Positions 20,436-29,330 of a stretch of DNA of 64,000 bases are shown in pieces. The first letter of the stretch is position 1. Each line of letters begins with the position of its first letter. This stretch comes from Microbacter sp. GSS18 (lineage in GTDB: Bacteria; Actinomycetota; Actinomycetes; Actinomycetales; Microbacteriaceae). The notes beneath the pieces were generated by a model. It was not told the DNA's origin and searched no databases. It saw only the letters and a list, made by a program, of their open reading frames with translations. The DNA is taken from assembly GCA_029319145.1 (NCBI GenBank), contig CP119753.1:2108001-2172000 (forward strand). The letters are read 5' to 3'. The translations under genes were made by a program, and so were the position numbers.

Positions 20436-21166
20436 CCACCGACTCCGACACCCCGGTCGTCGTCATCGACGAGGTCCACGCCGGATACCTTCCCGGCGTC
20501 AACATCCTCAACGGCTGCAACCTCGTCGCGAACAAGGGCGAGCTGATCGGCATCATCGGCCCCAACGGTGCCGGCAAGTCGACGCTGCTCAAGGCGATGT
20601 TCGGCCAGGTGCACATCCGCGAGGGCTCGGTCACGCTCGACGGCGAGGACATCACGGGCCTCAAGGCGAACAAGCTCGTCGCCCGCGGGGTCGGCTTCAT
20701 CCCGCAGACCAACAACGTCTTCCCGAGCCTCACGATCGAAGAGAACCTGCAGATGGGGCTCTACCAGAACCCCAAGATCTACAATGAGCGCCTCGAGTTC
20801 GTCACCGACATCTTCGGCGAACTGAAGAAGCGGCTCAAGCAGCGCGCCGGCTCGCTGTCCGGCGGTGAGCGGCAGATGGTCGCCATGAGCCGCGCGCTCA
20901 TGATGGACCCAAAGGTGCTGCTGCTCGATGAGCCGTCGGCCGGCCTGTCGCCGGTGCGTCAGGACGAGGCCTTCATCCGCGTCTCCGAGATCAACAAGGC
21001 GGGGGTGACGTGCATCATGGTCGAGCAGAACGCCCGCCGCTGCCTGCAGATCTGCGACCGCGGCTATGTGCTCGATCAGGGCCGCGACGCCTACACCGGC
21101 ACCGGCCGAGACCTGCTGAACGACCCGAAGGTCACCGAGCTGTACCTGGGCACGCTCGGGGCCTGA
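20432..21166 (+). CDS. livF: ABC transporter ATP-binding protein, LivF
   Basis: Second ATPase, 244 residues, the usual LivF length. Walker A IGPNGAGKSTLLKAMFG, signature LSGGERQMVAMSRALM, Walker B VLLLDEPSAGLSP, switch His replaced by Gln in IMVEQNARRCLQI (normal for LivF). The inserted SLTIEENLQMGLY matches LivF. GTG 20432 overlaps the livG stop. A very strong hairpin 11 bases after the stop ends the operon. Confidence 0.94.
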   Translation: MTTDSDTPVVVIDEVHAGYLPGVNILNGCNLVANKGELIGIIGPNGAGKSTLLKAMFGQVHIREGSVTLDGEDITGLKANKLVARGVGFIPQTNNVFPSLTIEENLQMGLYQNPKIYNERLEFVTDIFGELKKRLKQRAGSLSGGERQMVAMSRALMMDPKVLLLDEPSAGLSPVRQDEAFIRVSEINKAGVTCIMVEQNARRCLQICDRGYVLDQGRDAYTGTGRDLLNDPKVTELYLGTLGA

Positions 21167-21500
21167 ACGCGAGCGCCACGAGGAAGGGGGCGGCTGCCGC
21201 ACGGTGCGGCGGCCGCCCCCTTCCTCGTGCTGCGGCGATCGCCCCTTCGTCGTGCTGCGGCGGCCGCCGCCTTCGTCGTGCCGCGGCAGCCGCCCCCTTC
21301 GTCATGCTGGAGCGATCGCGCGTGGCCGAGCGAGGACTGCGCTTCGTCGCCGAGCGACGATCGCGCTTCGTCGCGCCTGATCGCGTGCCTCCCCGGTCCC
21401 AGCGCCGCCCCCCCTGTGTCGCGGGAGCGTGGGCCCGTCGTCTCACCAGGCGCCGAGCGGCCGGGACGGAGGAGCACAGCCGCGTCGCAACGGCAACGCA
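21167..21500. repeat. Degenerate GC-rich repeats after livF
   Basis: After the livF terminator the gap to livK holds no gene but shows decaying copies of the terminator arm: variants of CCCCTTCGTCGTGCTGCGGC at about 21240, 21270 and 21300, then GCGCTTCGTCGCCGAGCGA and GATCGCGCTTCGTCGCG at about 21340-21375. They look like tandem duplications of the hairpin that have diverged. Confidence 0.65.
21177..21229 (+). terminator. Strong terminator of the livHMGF operon
   Basis: Arms 21177-21202 and 21204-21229 (26 bases each) are complementary with one G-T wobble; outer bases CACGAGGAAGGGGGCGG pair with CCGCCCCCTTCCTCGTG. Confidence 0.8.
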
Positions 21501-21534
21501 AGAGGGCCCCGGATCCGAAGATCCGGGGCCCTCT
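21501..21534 (-). terminator. Terminator of livK
   Basis: AGAGGGCCCCGGATC (21501-21515) and GATCCGGGGCCCTCT (21520-21534) form a perfect 15-pair stem with a CGAA tetraloop, 31 bases after the livK stop on the minus strand. Confidence 0.85.
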
Positions 21535-21565
21535 GGGCCGTCAGTGACGATCAGTCAGAGGCTGA

Positions 21566-22831
21566 TCAGTAGGCGGCGTAGGTGTTGTCCTCACCGTACT
21601 GGTAGATGCCGATCGACGCCTCGGTCGGGTCGCCGACCTCGTCGAACGTGATCGGACCCGAGATGCCGTCGTAGTCGGCGGTGCCGCCGCCCACGATGAT
21701 GTCGGCGCACTCCGCGAACGTCGTGCACTTCTCACCGTCACCCGAGCCACCGGAGACCTCGATGAGCGAGGCGGCGATGTCGGCCGGGTCGGTCGAGCCG
21801 GAAGCCAGGCTGGCCAGCGCGAGCAGGATGACCGCGTCGAAGGACTCGGCCGCGTAGCTGTACTCGTCGAGCGGGTCCGAACCCTCCTCCTCGAGGAAGG
21901 CGTCCAGCGAGCTCGTGAAGTCGCCGAGCGTGTCGATCGACAGGCCGGGCAGCGTGCCCTTCGCGCCGGTGAGCGAGCCCTCGGGGAACTCGTCGCCGAA
22001 GTTCGTCAGGTTGCCGTCCACGAAGTAGAGGTCCGCGGGGTCGACCTGACCGAACAGGCCCGGGAGGATCGTGGTGATCTCCTCGAACGTGATCAGGGCG
22101 ATCGCGTCGGGGTCGGCTGCGAGGACCTCGCTGATCTGCGCGTCGAACGTGGTGTCACCCGTGTTGTAGGTGGGTGCGGCCACGACCTCGCCGCCGGCGG
22201 CCTCGAAGGCCTCGGTGACGTAGCGCGCCAGACCCGTGCCGTACGAGTCGTTCAGGACGATCATGCCGAGCGTCTGGTGCCCGTCCTCGGCGATCAGGTT
22301 GCCGAGCACGTCGCCCTGCAGGACGTCGGACGGAGCCGTGCGGAAGTACAGGCCGTCGTCCTCGTAGGTGCTGAACGCGTCGGACGTGTTCGCCGGCGAG
22401 AACTGGATGACGCCCGCACCGACCAGCTGGTCGATGAACTGCAGCGAGACACCCGAGGATGCGGCGCCGATGACGGCCGAGACGTCCTCGCCGAGCAGGC
22501 GCGGGATCTCGGTCTCGTAGGCCTTGTTGTCGGTGTCACCCGAGTCGCCGTAGACGACGTCGAGGGTGAGCCCGGTCTCTTCGGAGACCTCGTTGACCAG
22601 CGACGTGGCGTAGGCGACACCGGCCTCCTCGGGCGGGCCGAGGAAGGCCAGGTTTCCGGTCTGCGGCAGGGCCGTGCCGATCGTGAGGGTCATCTCCTCG
22701 GCGGGGCCGGCGGGCTCGCTGGTTCCCTCGTCGGTCGAGGACGCACAACCGGCCAGGACGAGCGCGCTGACGCCGACCGCGGCGATGCCGCCGAGGACCT
22801 TGCCGGTGCGCGAACGTGTGAAGACGTTCAT
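21566..22831 (-). CDS. livK: ABC transporter substrate-binding lipoprotein, LivK-like
   Basis: Extracytoplasmic solute-binding protein of the type I periplasmic-binding (Leu/Ile/Val-binding) family, 421 residues. The lipoprotein signal is clear: basic start MNVFTRSRTGK, hydrophobic stretch, lipobox LAGC with Cys near residue 29, then an acidic Ser/Thr/Glu linker. The mature domain starts LTIGTALPQTGNLAFLGPPEEAGVAYA. AAGGAG sits six bases before ATG 22831. It almost certainly serves LivHMGF but is convergent with that operon and has its own promoter and terminator, so receptor and channel can be regulated separately. Ligand specificity (branched-chain amino acid, amide or other) is not readable. 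Confidence 0.9.
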   Translation of the reverse strand: MNVFTRSRTGKVLGGIAAVGVSALVLAGCASSTDEGTSEPAGPAEEMTLTIGTALPQTGNLAFLGPPEEAGVAYATSLVNEVSEETGLTLDVVYGDSGDTDNKAYETEIPRLLGEDVSAVIGAASSGVSLQFIDQLVGAGVIQFSPANTSDAFSTYEDDGLYFRTAPSDVLQGDVLGNLIAEDGHQTLGMIVLNDSYGTGLARYVTEAFEAAGGEVVAAPTYNTGDTTFDAQISEVLAADPDAIALITFEEITTILPGLFGQVDPADLYFVDGNLTNFGDEFPEGSLTGAKGTLPGLSIDTLGDFTSSLDAFLEEEGSDPLDEYSYAAESFDAVILLALASLASGSTDPADIAASLIEVSGGSGDGEKCTTFAECADIIVGGGTADYDGISGPITFDEVGDPTEASIGIYQYGEDNTYAAY

Positions 22832-23036
22832 GTTGCTCCTTGCTGTGATTGAGGACGGCAGGCTTCGGGCGCGCCGTCGCAGTTGATACAACCTAACCGG
22901 GCGCGGGTCTCACTGATGTTGCCGTTCGTTAACGATGTGTAAAGCGACCGAATCGTTACCTGCGTGAGATCCAGTCCCAGGGAATCCGCCGCACCGCGAC
23001 GGAATGCCCGCGCAGGGCGTATCGTTGAAGGAGAGG

Positions 23037-23051
23037 TACCCCCATGGGGTA
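23037..23051 (+). promoter_or_regulatory. CsoR-type copper operator before copZ
   Basis: TACCCC-CAT-GGGGTA at 23037-23051 is an inverted repeat of the CsoR operator class (C-tract, short spacer, G-tract flanked by TA). It lies between TTGAAG (23025-23030) and TATCGG (23050-23055), a plausible -35/-10 pair, so CsoR binding would block polymerase. The csoR gene is third in the same operon. Confidence 0.75.
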
Positions 23052-23069
23052 TCGGATGAAAGGTGGACG

Positions 23070-23282
23070 ATGACCGAGAAGATCCAGTACCAGGTGACCG
23101 GGATGACGTGCGGGCACTGTGAGCACGCCGTGCGCAGCGAAGTCTCGCAGATCGCGGGCGTGACCGGCGTCGAGGTGAGCGCCCAGACCGGCGTGCTGCT
23201 GGTCGAGTCGGCCGCACCCTTGTCCGACGCGGACATCGTGGCGGCCGTCGACGAGGCCGGCTACGAGGCGGCGCGGGTCTGA
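23070..23282 (+). CDS. copZ: Copper chaperone, HMA domain
   Basis: A 70-residue single heavy-metal-associated domain protein. The Cu(I) site is GMTCGHC (MTCGHC at about 11-16), and the fold pattern (beta YQVTGMTC, helix [13 protein letters not shown], beta VTGVEVS) is complete. It carries Cu(I) in the cytoplasm and hands it to CopA. ATG 23070 is weakly preceded by AGGTGG, and the inferred transcription start is only about eight bases away. Its TGA overlaps the copA ATG by one base. Confidence 0.93.
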   Translation: MTEKIQYQVTGMTCGHCEHAVRSEVSQIAGVTGVEVSAQTGVLLVESAAPLSDADIVAAVDEAGYEAARV

Positions 23283-25663
23283 TGAGCATTTCCGCCCCGG
23301 CGGCGGGCGGCGGCACCGAAGCGCGGATCGAACTCGAGATCGGCGGTATGACGTGCGCGTCGTGCGCCGCGCGCATCGAGAAGAAGCTCAACCGGATGCC
23401 GGGAGTCGCGGCATCCGTCAACTACGCCACCGAGAAGGCCGTCGTCGAGGCGGCACCGGGCGTGGAGGCCGCCGCCCTCATCGCCGAGGTCGAGAAGACC
23501 GGCTACACGGCGGCCCTGCCCGCTCCCCCCGAGCCCGAGGCGGCCGATGACGAGCCCGAGGACCGCGAGCTGACGACGCTGCGGCAGCGCGTCATCGGCT
23601 CAGCGATCCTCGCCGCGCCCGTGATCGCGCTCGCGATGATCCCCGCGCTGCAGTTCACCTACTGGCAGTGGGCGTCGCTGGCGCTGGCCGCGCCGGTGGC
23701 CGTATGGGGCGCGTGGCCGTTCCACCGCGCCGCGTGGGTCAACCTGCGCCACGGCGCCGCGACGATGGACACGCTCATCTCGATGGGCGTGACCGCGGCG
23801 TTCCTGTGGTCGCTGTACGCGCTGTTCCTCGGAGAGGCCGGCATGCCCGGCATGACGCACGCCTTCGAGTGGACGATCCAGCCGTCCGACGGCGCGTCGA
23901 ACATCTACCTCGAGGTCGCCGCCGGTGTGACGACGTTCGTCCTGGCGGGACGCTATTTCGAACTGCGCTCCAAGCGCCGTGCCGGCGCGGCCCTGCGCGC
24001 GCTGCTCGACCTCGGCGCGAAGGACGCCGCGCTGCTGCGCGGCGGTGTCGAGGTGCGCGTTCCCGTCGCCCAGCTTGCGGTCGGCGACGAGTTCGTCGTG
24101 CGCCCCGGCGAGAAGATCGCCACCGACGGCGTGGTCGTCTCGGGCACGAGCGCCGTCGACGCGTCGATGGTCACCGGCGAGTCGGTGCCGGTCGAGGTCG
24201 TCCCGGGCGACGCCGTCGTCGGCGCGACCGTCAACGCCGGCGGCCGCCTCGTGGTGCGCGCCACGCGAATCGGCGAGGACACGCAGCTGGCGCAGATGGC
24301 GCGTCTGGTCGAAGAGGCGCAGTCGGGCAAGGCCGACGTCCAGCGGCTCGCCGACCGCATCTCGTCGGTGTTCGTGCCGGTCGTGATCGGGATCGCCGCC
24401 GTCACGCTGACGGTGTGGCTGCTGCTCGGGTTCCCCGTCGCCGCCGCGTTCACCGCCGCCGTCGCCGTGCTGATCATCGCGTGCCCGTGCGCGCTCGGCC
24501 TCGCGACGCCGATCGCGCTGCTCATGGGCACCGGGGTCGGTGCGCGCATCGGAATCCTCATCCGCGGGCCCGAAGTGCTGGAGTCCACGCGCCGCGTCGA
24601 CACCGTCGTGCTCGACAAGACCGGCACCGTCACGGCGGGGCGCATGGCGCTCACCGACGTCATCCCGGCGACCGGCGTCGACACCGGCGAGCTGCTGCGG
24701 GTCGCAGGCGCGCTCGAGCACGCCTCCGAGCACCCGATCGCGCGCGCGATCGCAGACGCCGCGGCGGATGCCGTCGGCGCCGCGCGGTCCGACGCCGCGG
24801 CCCCGGGACCGGCGGCCACGGCATCCGCTTCGAGCTCGATGCTCCTCGGCGCCACGATCCCGGTGGGCCCGCCCGCCGAACCGGCCGCGCTTCCCGACGT
24901 CGCGGACTTCCAGGCCAAGGCCGGCTACGGCGTCTCGGGCGTCGTCGAGGAGCGCGCCGCAGTCGTCGGCCGCCGGGCGCTGCTCGCCGAATGGGCGATC
25001 GAGCTGCCCGGCGACCTCGAACGAGCCGCGGTCGCGGCCGAGGCGGACGGCCGCACCGTCGTCTTCGTCGCGTGGGACGGCGTGGCCGCGGGCGCGCTCG
25101 TGGTCTCCGACGAGATCAAGCCCACCAGCCGCGAGGCGGTCGCGCAGCTGCGCGCCCTGGGGCTCGAGCCCGTGCTCCTCACCGGCGACAACGCCGCGGC
25201 GGCCGCCGCCGTCGCCCGCGACGTCGGCATCGACCGCGTTCGCGCCGAGGTGCTGCCCGCCGACAAGGTCTCGGTCGTGGCGTCGCTGCAGGCCGAAGGG
25301 CGCGTGGTCGCGATGGTCGGCGACGGCGTCAACGACGCCGCCGCCCTCGCGCAGGCCGACCTGGGCCTGGCGATGGGAACCGGCACGGATGCCGCGATCG
25401 AGGCGTCCGACATCACCCTCGTGCGCGGCGATCTGCGCACCGCCGCCGACGCCGTGCGCCTGTCGCGCGCGACGCTCGGCACCATCCGGGTGAACCTGTT
25501 CTGGGCCTTCGCCTACAACGTCGCGGCGATCCCCCTTGCGGCCCTCGGGCTGCTGAACCCTATGATCGCCGGTGCGGCGATGGCGTTCTCGAGCGTCTTC
25601 GTCGTCGGCAACAGCCTGCGTCTGCGGAGGTTCCGCATGCGCAACACCCAGGAGGAGTCATGA
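23282..25663 (+). CDS. copA: Copper-translocating P-type ATPase
   Basis: P1B-type ATPase that exports Cu(I), 793 residues. One N-terminal metal-binding domain (MTCASC, 23-28), eight predicted helices, the actuator motif TGES, the membrane metal site CPC (401-403), the phosphorylation site DKTGT (Asp445), the HP dipeptide in SEHPIARA, and [10 protein letters not shown] before the last two helices. A run of about 45 residues between the HP motif and the ATP-binding TGDN region is Ala/Pro-rich and looser than usual. Translationally coupled to copZ (TGATG) and csoR (ATGA). Confidence 0.96.
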   Translation: MSISAPAAGGGTEARIELEIGGMTCASCAARIEKKLNRMPGVAASVNYATEKAVVEAAPGVEAAALIAEVEKTGYTAALPAPPEPEAADDEPEDRELTTLRQRVIGSAILAAPVIALAMIPALQFTYWQWASLALAAPVAVWGAWPFHRAAWVNLRHGAATMDTLISMGVTAAFLWSLYALFLGEAGMPGMTHAFEWTIQPSDGASNIYLEVAAGVTTFVLAGRYFELRSKRRAGAALRALLDLGAKDAALLRGGVEVRVPVAQLAVGDEFVVRPGEKIATDGVVVSGTSAVDASMVTGESVPVEVVPGDAVVGATVNAGGRLVVRATRIGEDTQLAQMARLVEEAQSGKADVQRLADRISSVFVPVVIGIAAVTLTVWLLLGFPVAAAFTAAVAVLIIACPCALGLATPIALLMGTGVGARIGILIRGPEVLESTRRVDTVVLDKTGTVTAGRMALTDVIPATGVDTGELLRVAGALEHASEHPIARAIADAAADAVGAARSDAAAPGPAATASASSSMLLGATIPVGPPAEPAALPDVADFQAKAGYGVSGVVEERAAVVGRRALLAEWAIELPGDLERAAVAAEADGRTVVFVAWDGVAAGALVVSDEIKPTSREAVAQLRALGLEPVLLTGDNAAAAAAVARDVGIDRVRAEVLPADKVSVVASLQAEGRVVAMVGDGVNDAAALAQADLGLAMGTGTDAAIEASDITLVRGDLRTAADAVRLSRATLGTIRVNLFWAFAYNVAAIPLAALGLLNPMIAGAAMAFSSVFVVGNSLRLRRFRMRNTQEES

Positions 25664-26031
25664 CCGCAGAGACCGCGGCGCCCGCGGGCGTCGACGAGGC
25701 CGAGCCGTCGATCACGCCGTCCGAGCCCTACCCGCACGACGAGGGCCACGCCCACCACGGCTACATCTCCGACAAGGCGCGCTACGTCAACCGCCTCAAG
25801 CGCATCGAGGGCCAGGCCCGCGGCATCCGCACCATGGTCGAGGACGAGAAGTACTGCATCGACATCCTGACCCAGATCTCGGCGATGACGAGCGCCCTCG
25901 AGGCGGTTGCCCTCGGACTCCTCGACGATCACCTGCGCCACTGCGTCGTCGACGCCGCGCGCGCCGGCGGCGCGGAGGCCGACGCGAAGATCACCGAGGC
26001 GTCGCAGGCAATCGCGCGCCTCGTGCGGTAG
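25660..26031 (+). CDS. csoR: Copper-sensing transcriptional repressor CsoR
   Basis: All-helical repressor of the CsoR/RcnR family, 123 residues, which leaves DNA on binding Cu(I). The copper ligands are present with canonical spacing: C66 (EKYCIDIL), H91 and C95 (DDHLRHC). The first 35 residues are a His/Glu/Pro-rich extension (HDEGHAHHG) that could add metal binding. Overlaps copA by ATGA, so the operon is autoregulated through the operator at 23037. The second operator at 40099 is a likely distant target. Confidence 0.94.
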   Translation: MTAETAAPAGVDEAEPSITPSEPYPHDEGHAHHGYISDKARYVNRLKRIEGQARGIRTMVEDEKYCIDILTQISAMTSALEAVALGLLDDHLRHCVVDAARAGGAEADAKITEASQAIARLVR

Positions 26032-26084
26032 CCGTCGAGCCGAGATTCGCATCCGCGGGCCGAGGGGCGCTGGGCTGGAGCGGC

Positions 26085-27119
26085 TCAGGTCAGATCGGCG
26101 ACGTCCGACACGGTCGCCCGCGAGCGGCGCGCGGCCGCGAGCGAGTCCGTCGTGAGCACGATCAGCGACAGCCACACCAGGCCGAAGCCGATCCAGCGCT
26201 CGAGCGGCATCGGCTCGCCCAGGATCCACGCGCCGGTGATGAACTGCATGATCGGGGCGATGAACTGCAGCAGGCCGATGAGGGTCAGCGGCACGCGCCG
26301 GGCCCCCGCCGCGAAGAACAGCAGCGGCGTCGCCGTCATGACGCCCGCCATGAGCAGCAGCGCCGTGTGCCCGCCGCCCTCCGCCCCCATCGAGAGCCCG
26401 CTGGTCAGGCCGACAACGACGAGCACGGCCGTGGCGACCGGAGTCAGCCACATCGACTCGAGGGTGAGACCGCTGACGGCGTCGACCGACGGTCCGATCT
26501 GCTTCTTCACGAGCCCGTACAGGCCGAACGAGGTCGCCAGCGTCAGCGCGATCCACGGGAACGAGCCGTAGCCGACGATGATCACCACGACGGCGAGCGC
26601 CGCGATGCCGATCGCGACCCACTGCATGCGCCGCAGGTGCTCGCGCAGGATGAACACGCCCATCAGCACCGTGAACAGCGGATTGATGAAGTAGCCCATG
26701 CTCGTCTCGATCACGTGCCCCGTGAGGGTCGCGATGAGGAACACCTGCCAGTTGACGTAGATCACCGCCCCGGCGACCGCCGTCCACAGCAGCAGGCGCC
26801 GCTGCCGCATGATCGCCCGAAGCGACCCCCAGCGGCGTGTGACGGTCAGCAGGAGCGCGCAGAACGCCAGCGACAGCAGGATCCGCCACGCCACGATCTC
26901 CCACGGGCCGGTCGGCGCCAGCAGCAGGAAGTACAGCGGCAGGAAGCCCCACAGGAGGTACGCGGTGAAGGCGTGCACGCCGCCCAGCGTGCGCTCGCGG
27001 GCGGCGTCGGGTGCGGATGTCGTTCCGGCATCGTCGGTCACGACGACACCGGCCGTGGACGCGGCGACGTCCCCCAGCTCGGGGGTCTCGCCGACGGTGT
27101 CGGGGGTGTCTTGCGTCAC
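26085..27119 (-). CDS. rarD: EamA family transporter, RarD-like
   Basis: A 344-residue drug/metabolite transporter superfamily protein of the RarD type, with about ten helices in two EamA halves. Diagnostic stretches are HAFTAYLLWGFLPLYFLLL, ETSMGYFINPLFTVLMGVFILREHLR, SFGLYGLVKKQIG and LQFIAPIMQFITGAWILGEPM. E. coli RarD mutants are chloramphenicol sensitive; the natural substrate is unknown. The first 40 residues are a polar Asp/Thr-rich tail peculiar to this protein. The GTG start is placed by TAATCT six bases upstream (27126-27131). Converges with csoR. Confidence 0.88.
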   Translation of the reverse strand: MTQDTPDTVGETPELGDVAASTAGVVVTDDAGTTSAPDAARERTLGGVHAFTAYLLWGFLPLYFLLLAPTGPWEIVAWRILLSLAFCALLLTVTRRWGSLRAIMRQRRLLLWTAVAGAVIYVNWQVFLIATLTGHVIETSMGYFINPLFTVLMGVFILREHLRRMQWVAIGIAALAVVVIIVGYGSFPWIALTLATSFGLYGLVKKQIGPSVDAVSGLTLESMWLTPVATAVLVVVGLTSGLSMGAEGGGHTALLLMAGVMTATPLLFFAAGARRVPLTLIGLLQFIAPIMQFITGAWILGEPMPLERWIGFGLVWLSLIVLTTDSLAAARRSRATVSDVADLT

Positions 27120-27125
27120 CGACTC

Positions 27126-27131
27126 AGATTA
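27126..27131 (-). promoter_or_regulatory. Leaderless-type -10 hexamer (TAATCT)
   Basis: TAATCT on the minus strand, six bases before GTG 27119 of rarD. Confidence 0.5.
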
Positions 27132-27186
27132 CCGGTGCGGGGCGGGGGCGACTCCGGTCCGCCGGCGACCGCGTGGCCCGGGAACG

Positions 27187-27224
27187 GCGAAGGGGCCGGA
27201 TGCCGAAGCATCCGACCCCTTCGC
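27187..27224 (-). terminator. Terminator of groES
   Basis: GCGAAGGGGCCGGATGC (27187-27203) and GCATCCGACCCCTTCGC (27208-27224) form a 17-pair stem with one A-C mismatch and a CGAA loop, about 20 bases after the groES stop. It separates groES from rarD. Confidence 0.85.
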
Positions 27225-27242
27225 GTACGCGAAGCGCGCGTC

Positions 27243-27539
27243 TCAGCGGACGACGACCGCGAGGACGTCGCGAGCCGACAGGACGAGGAACTCCTCGCCG
27301 CCGAACTTCACCTCGGTGCCACCGTACTTGCTGTAGATGACGCGGTCGCCGACGGCGACGTCGAGCGGGACGCGGTTGCCGTTGTCGTCGATGCGGCCGG
27401 GGCCCACCGACACGACCTCGCCCTCCTGGGGCTTCTCCTTGGCGGTGTCGGGGATGACCAGACCGCTGGACGTGGTCTGCTCGGCCTCGACCTGCTTGAT
27501 GACGATGCGGTCCTCGAGCGGCTTGATGGAAACCGACAC
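27243..27539 (-). CDS. groES: Co-chaperonin GroES
   Basis: A 98-residue co-chaperonin that caps the GroEL ring. Full-length family sequence: [20 protein letters not shown], the mobile loop [19 protein letters not shown], and [32 protein letters not shown]-type sequence precedes the ATG. No groEL follows; instead a terminator and rarD lie downstream, so GroES is expressed alone here. Two CIRCE operators upstream show HrcA heat-shock control. Confidence 0.97.
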   Translation of the reverse strand: MSVSIKPLEDRIVIKQVEAEQTTSSGLVIPDTAKEKPQEGEVVSVGPGRIDDNGNRVPLDVAVGDRVIYSKYGGTEVKFGGEEFLVLSARDVLAVVVR

Positions 27540-27574
27540 GGTCTACCTCTTCTTTCCTTGAGACTGAAGACTCG

Positions 27575-27601
27575 TTAGCACCCGCACACAGAGAGTGCTA
27601 A
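27575..27601 (-). promoter_or_regulatory. CIRCE operator 1 (HrcA)
   Basis: TTAGCACCC-N9-GAGTGCTAA, the CIRCE inverted repeat with one arm mismatch (consensus TTAGCACTC-N9-GAGTGCTAA), 36 bases before the groES start. Confidence 0.9.
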
Positions 27602-27621
27602 AAAGCAGTCTAGGCAAGCAC

Positions 27622-27648
27622 CTGGCACTCGTGCAACGTGAGTGCCAG
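27622..27648 (-). promoter_or_regulatory. CIRCE-like operator 2 (HrcA)
   Basis: CTGGCACTC-N9-GAGTGCCAG: perfect nine-base arms with nine-base spacer, differing from CIRCE at the outer bases. Its partner at 27575 is 20 bases away, the usual paired arrangement. Confidence 0.8.
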
Positions 27649-27680
27649 TCCGTGACGTCCGCGGTCGCGGCGCACCCGTC

Positions 27681-29135
27681 TCACCCGCACGAGGTGACGA
27701 CGATGAACCCGCCCGAGGGCGCCGCTTGGAGCGTCGTCACCGTCGCGTCGCCCTGGCCCATGTACGCCTGCGTCACGACGGCGTAGTACGGGTTGTAGGG
27801 GTTCACGCCGTACGAGATCGCCCGGCCCGCCGCCTTGTGCTCGGCGTTGGTGGCCGTCACGCAGTCCGTCGGCGTCGGCGTGGGTGTCGGCGTCGGCGTG
27901 GGTGTCGGCGTCGGCGTGGGTGTCGGCGTCGGTGTCGGGGTGGGTGTCGGCGTCGGCGTGGGTGTCGGCGTCGCCGTGGGTGTCGGCGTCGGCGTGGGTG
28001 TCGGGGTGGGGGTGGCTGTCGCGGTGGGCGTCGGCGTCGGCGTGGGTTCCGTGCGGTCGACGCGCCGGTTGTTGTCGAAGAAGAAGCCGGTGACGTACGC
28101 GGGGTAGTCGATGCTGTTCGCCGAGATGTACGAGCCCCCGGCACCCGCTCCCGCGGGCCAGTTGTGGCCGAGGTTCGTGTTCTGGATCACCGAGACCCGC
28201 GGCCCGTCCGCGTCGGCGTACAGCGTGCCCGACCCCGAGGTGTTCGTGCCCGCCAGGCCCGACAGGCTGAAGGTCGAGGTCGTGGCGGCGCCGTAGATGC
28301 CCGCCATGATCCGGCCGTTGAGCGTGTTGTAGCCCGGGGCGACGGTGCCGTCGTTGCTCCCGTACACCACCGATGTCAGCTGCGTGTCGAAGGCGGCCGA
28401 TGCAGCGCCCGCGAAGGTCGTGCACGTCGACGTCCCCTGGGCCTGGCTGACGGCCACGCTCCCGATCTGGCCCGACGTCGTGCCGACGGTGGGGCCCGCA
28501 TTGATGCCGATGCCCGCGAAGACGTCCGGCGCGAGGCATCCCATCACCATCGTCTCGCCGCCGCCCGACGACAGACCCGAGATGTAGGTCTGGTCCGGGT
28601 CGATGCCGAGCGCCGAGCGCGACTGCAGCGCGGAGGCGAGATCGAGCAGGTTGTCGTCGTGGCGCGCGGGCGCGGTGCGGGAGTGGTTGGTGTCGTAGTA
28701 GTCCCAGCATCCGAAGATCACGCCGCCGTTCGGCGCATCCGGCAGGGCCACGACCATGCCGTACGCGTCGGCGGTGGCGGCCCAGTTGCCGGCGGTCTGC
28801 ATGTCCGACGCGGTCTGCGCGCAGCCGTGGAGACCGATCATGAGGGCGCGTCCCGCGGCGAGCGCGGGATCGGTGCTCGGGGTGTACAGGCGCACGCTCA
28901 TCCCCGCGACGGTCTCGGTGCTCCAGGTTCCGGTCGTCGTGCCGCCGCCGGCGCCTCCCCCGCCACCGGTGTCGCCGTTGGTGCACCCCGGCAGGGTCTC
29001 GAACCCGGGCGGGCAGATGATCGCCTGGGCCGCGGGCGCGATGCCCACCAGGCCGACCACCGCCAGCACGGCGGCGAGGCCGCCGGCGACGAGTCTGGAA
29101 CGGGGACGTGAGGATCGCGAACGGTACGAGGGCAT
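27681..29135 (-). CDS. Secreted PHB depolymerase family esterase with Thr-Pro linker
   Basis: Extracellular esterase of the polyhydroxybutyrate depolymerase (LpqC/Esterase_PHB) family, 484 residues. Signal peptide about 1-38 (cut after AAQA); oxyanion region LHGCAQ; nucleophile elbow GLSSG with S189; Asp262 (GSNDGTVAP) and His324 (LGHNWPAG). The catalytic domain is followed by a (Thr-Pro)n linker of about 60 residues and a 60-residue C-terminal domain with paired cysteines ([16 protein letters not shown]) like the terminal domain of PHB depolymerases, perhaps for surface or polymer binding. Real substrate (PHB, acetylxylan or feruloyl ester) is uncertain. AAGGAG seven bases before ATG 29135 fixes the start. 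Confidence 0.85.
   Translation of the reverse strand: MPSYRSRSSRPRSRLVAGGLAAVLAVVGLVGIAPAAQAIICPPGFETLPGCTNGDTGGGGGAGGGTTTGTWSTETVAGMSVRLYTPSTDPALAAGRALMIGLHGCAQTASDMQTAGNWAATADAYGMVVALPDAPNGGVIFGCWDYYDTNHSRTAPARHDDNLLDLASALQSRSALGIDPDQTYISGLSSGGGETMVMGCLAPDVFAGIGINAGPTVGTTSGQIGSVAVSQAQGTSTCTTFAGAASAAFDTQLTSVVYGSNDGTVAPGYNTLNGRIMAGIYGAATTSTFSLSGLAGTNTSGSGTLYADADGPRVSVIQNTNLGHNWPAGAGAGGSYISANSIDYPAYVTGFFFDNNRRVDRTEPTPTPTPTATATPTPTPTPTPTPTATPTPTPTPTPTPTPTPTPTPTPTPTPTPTPTPTPTDCVTATNAEHKAAGRAISYGVNPYNPYYAVVTQAYMGQGDATVTTLQAAPSGGFIVVTSCG
27866..28048. repeat. GGCGTGGGTGTC-type minisatellite coding the Thr-Pro linker
   Basis: Tandem array of short GC-rich units (GGCGTGGGTGTCGGCGTC and hexamer variants with occasional CGCC or GGGG changes) within the esterase gene; read on the minus strand it encodes Pro-Thr with sporadic Ala. 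Unit phase keeps the frame open, so copy number can change in 6-base steps. Confidence 0.9.
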
Positions 29136-29318
29136 GCGTGCTCCTTCGTTCGCCCCGCCGTCGCCCCCGGGCACCGTTGCACAGGGCATCCGGGCGGAAG
29201 CGTTGCGCGGAATCCGCTTCGACGCCGCGCGCGCCGCCACGGGCGCAGGTCCGACCATAGATGAAACCTGATTCATACACCAGATGTGTGCGCCCTCTTC
29301 CGACGAGGTCTGCGCCCA

Positions 29319-29324
29319 TAGGCT
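29319..29324 (+). promoter_or_regulatory. Leaderless-type -10 hexamer (TAGGCT)
   Basis: TAGGCT six bases before ATG 29331. Confidence 0.5.
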
Positions 29325-29330
29325 GGTCGG

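Noticed and set aside
18083..21202. A minus-strand open frame of about 1040 codons
   Set aside because: Antisense to livH, livM, livG and livF, with shadow-frame composition and no family motif.
27866..28048. Short-period repeats suggestive of CRISPR or an RNA gene
   Set aside because: The array is in frame and encodes the Thr-Pro linker of the esterase.
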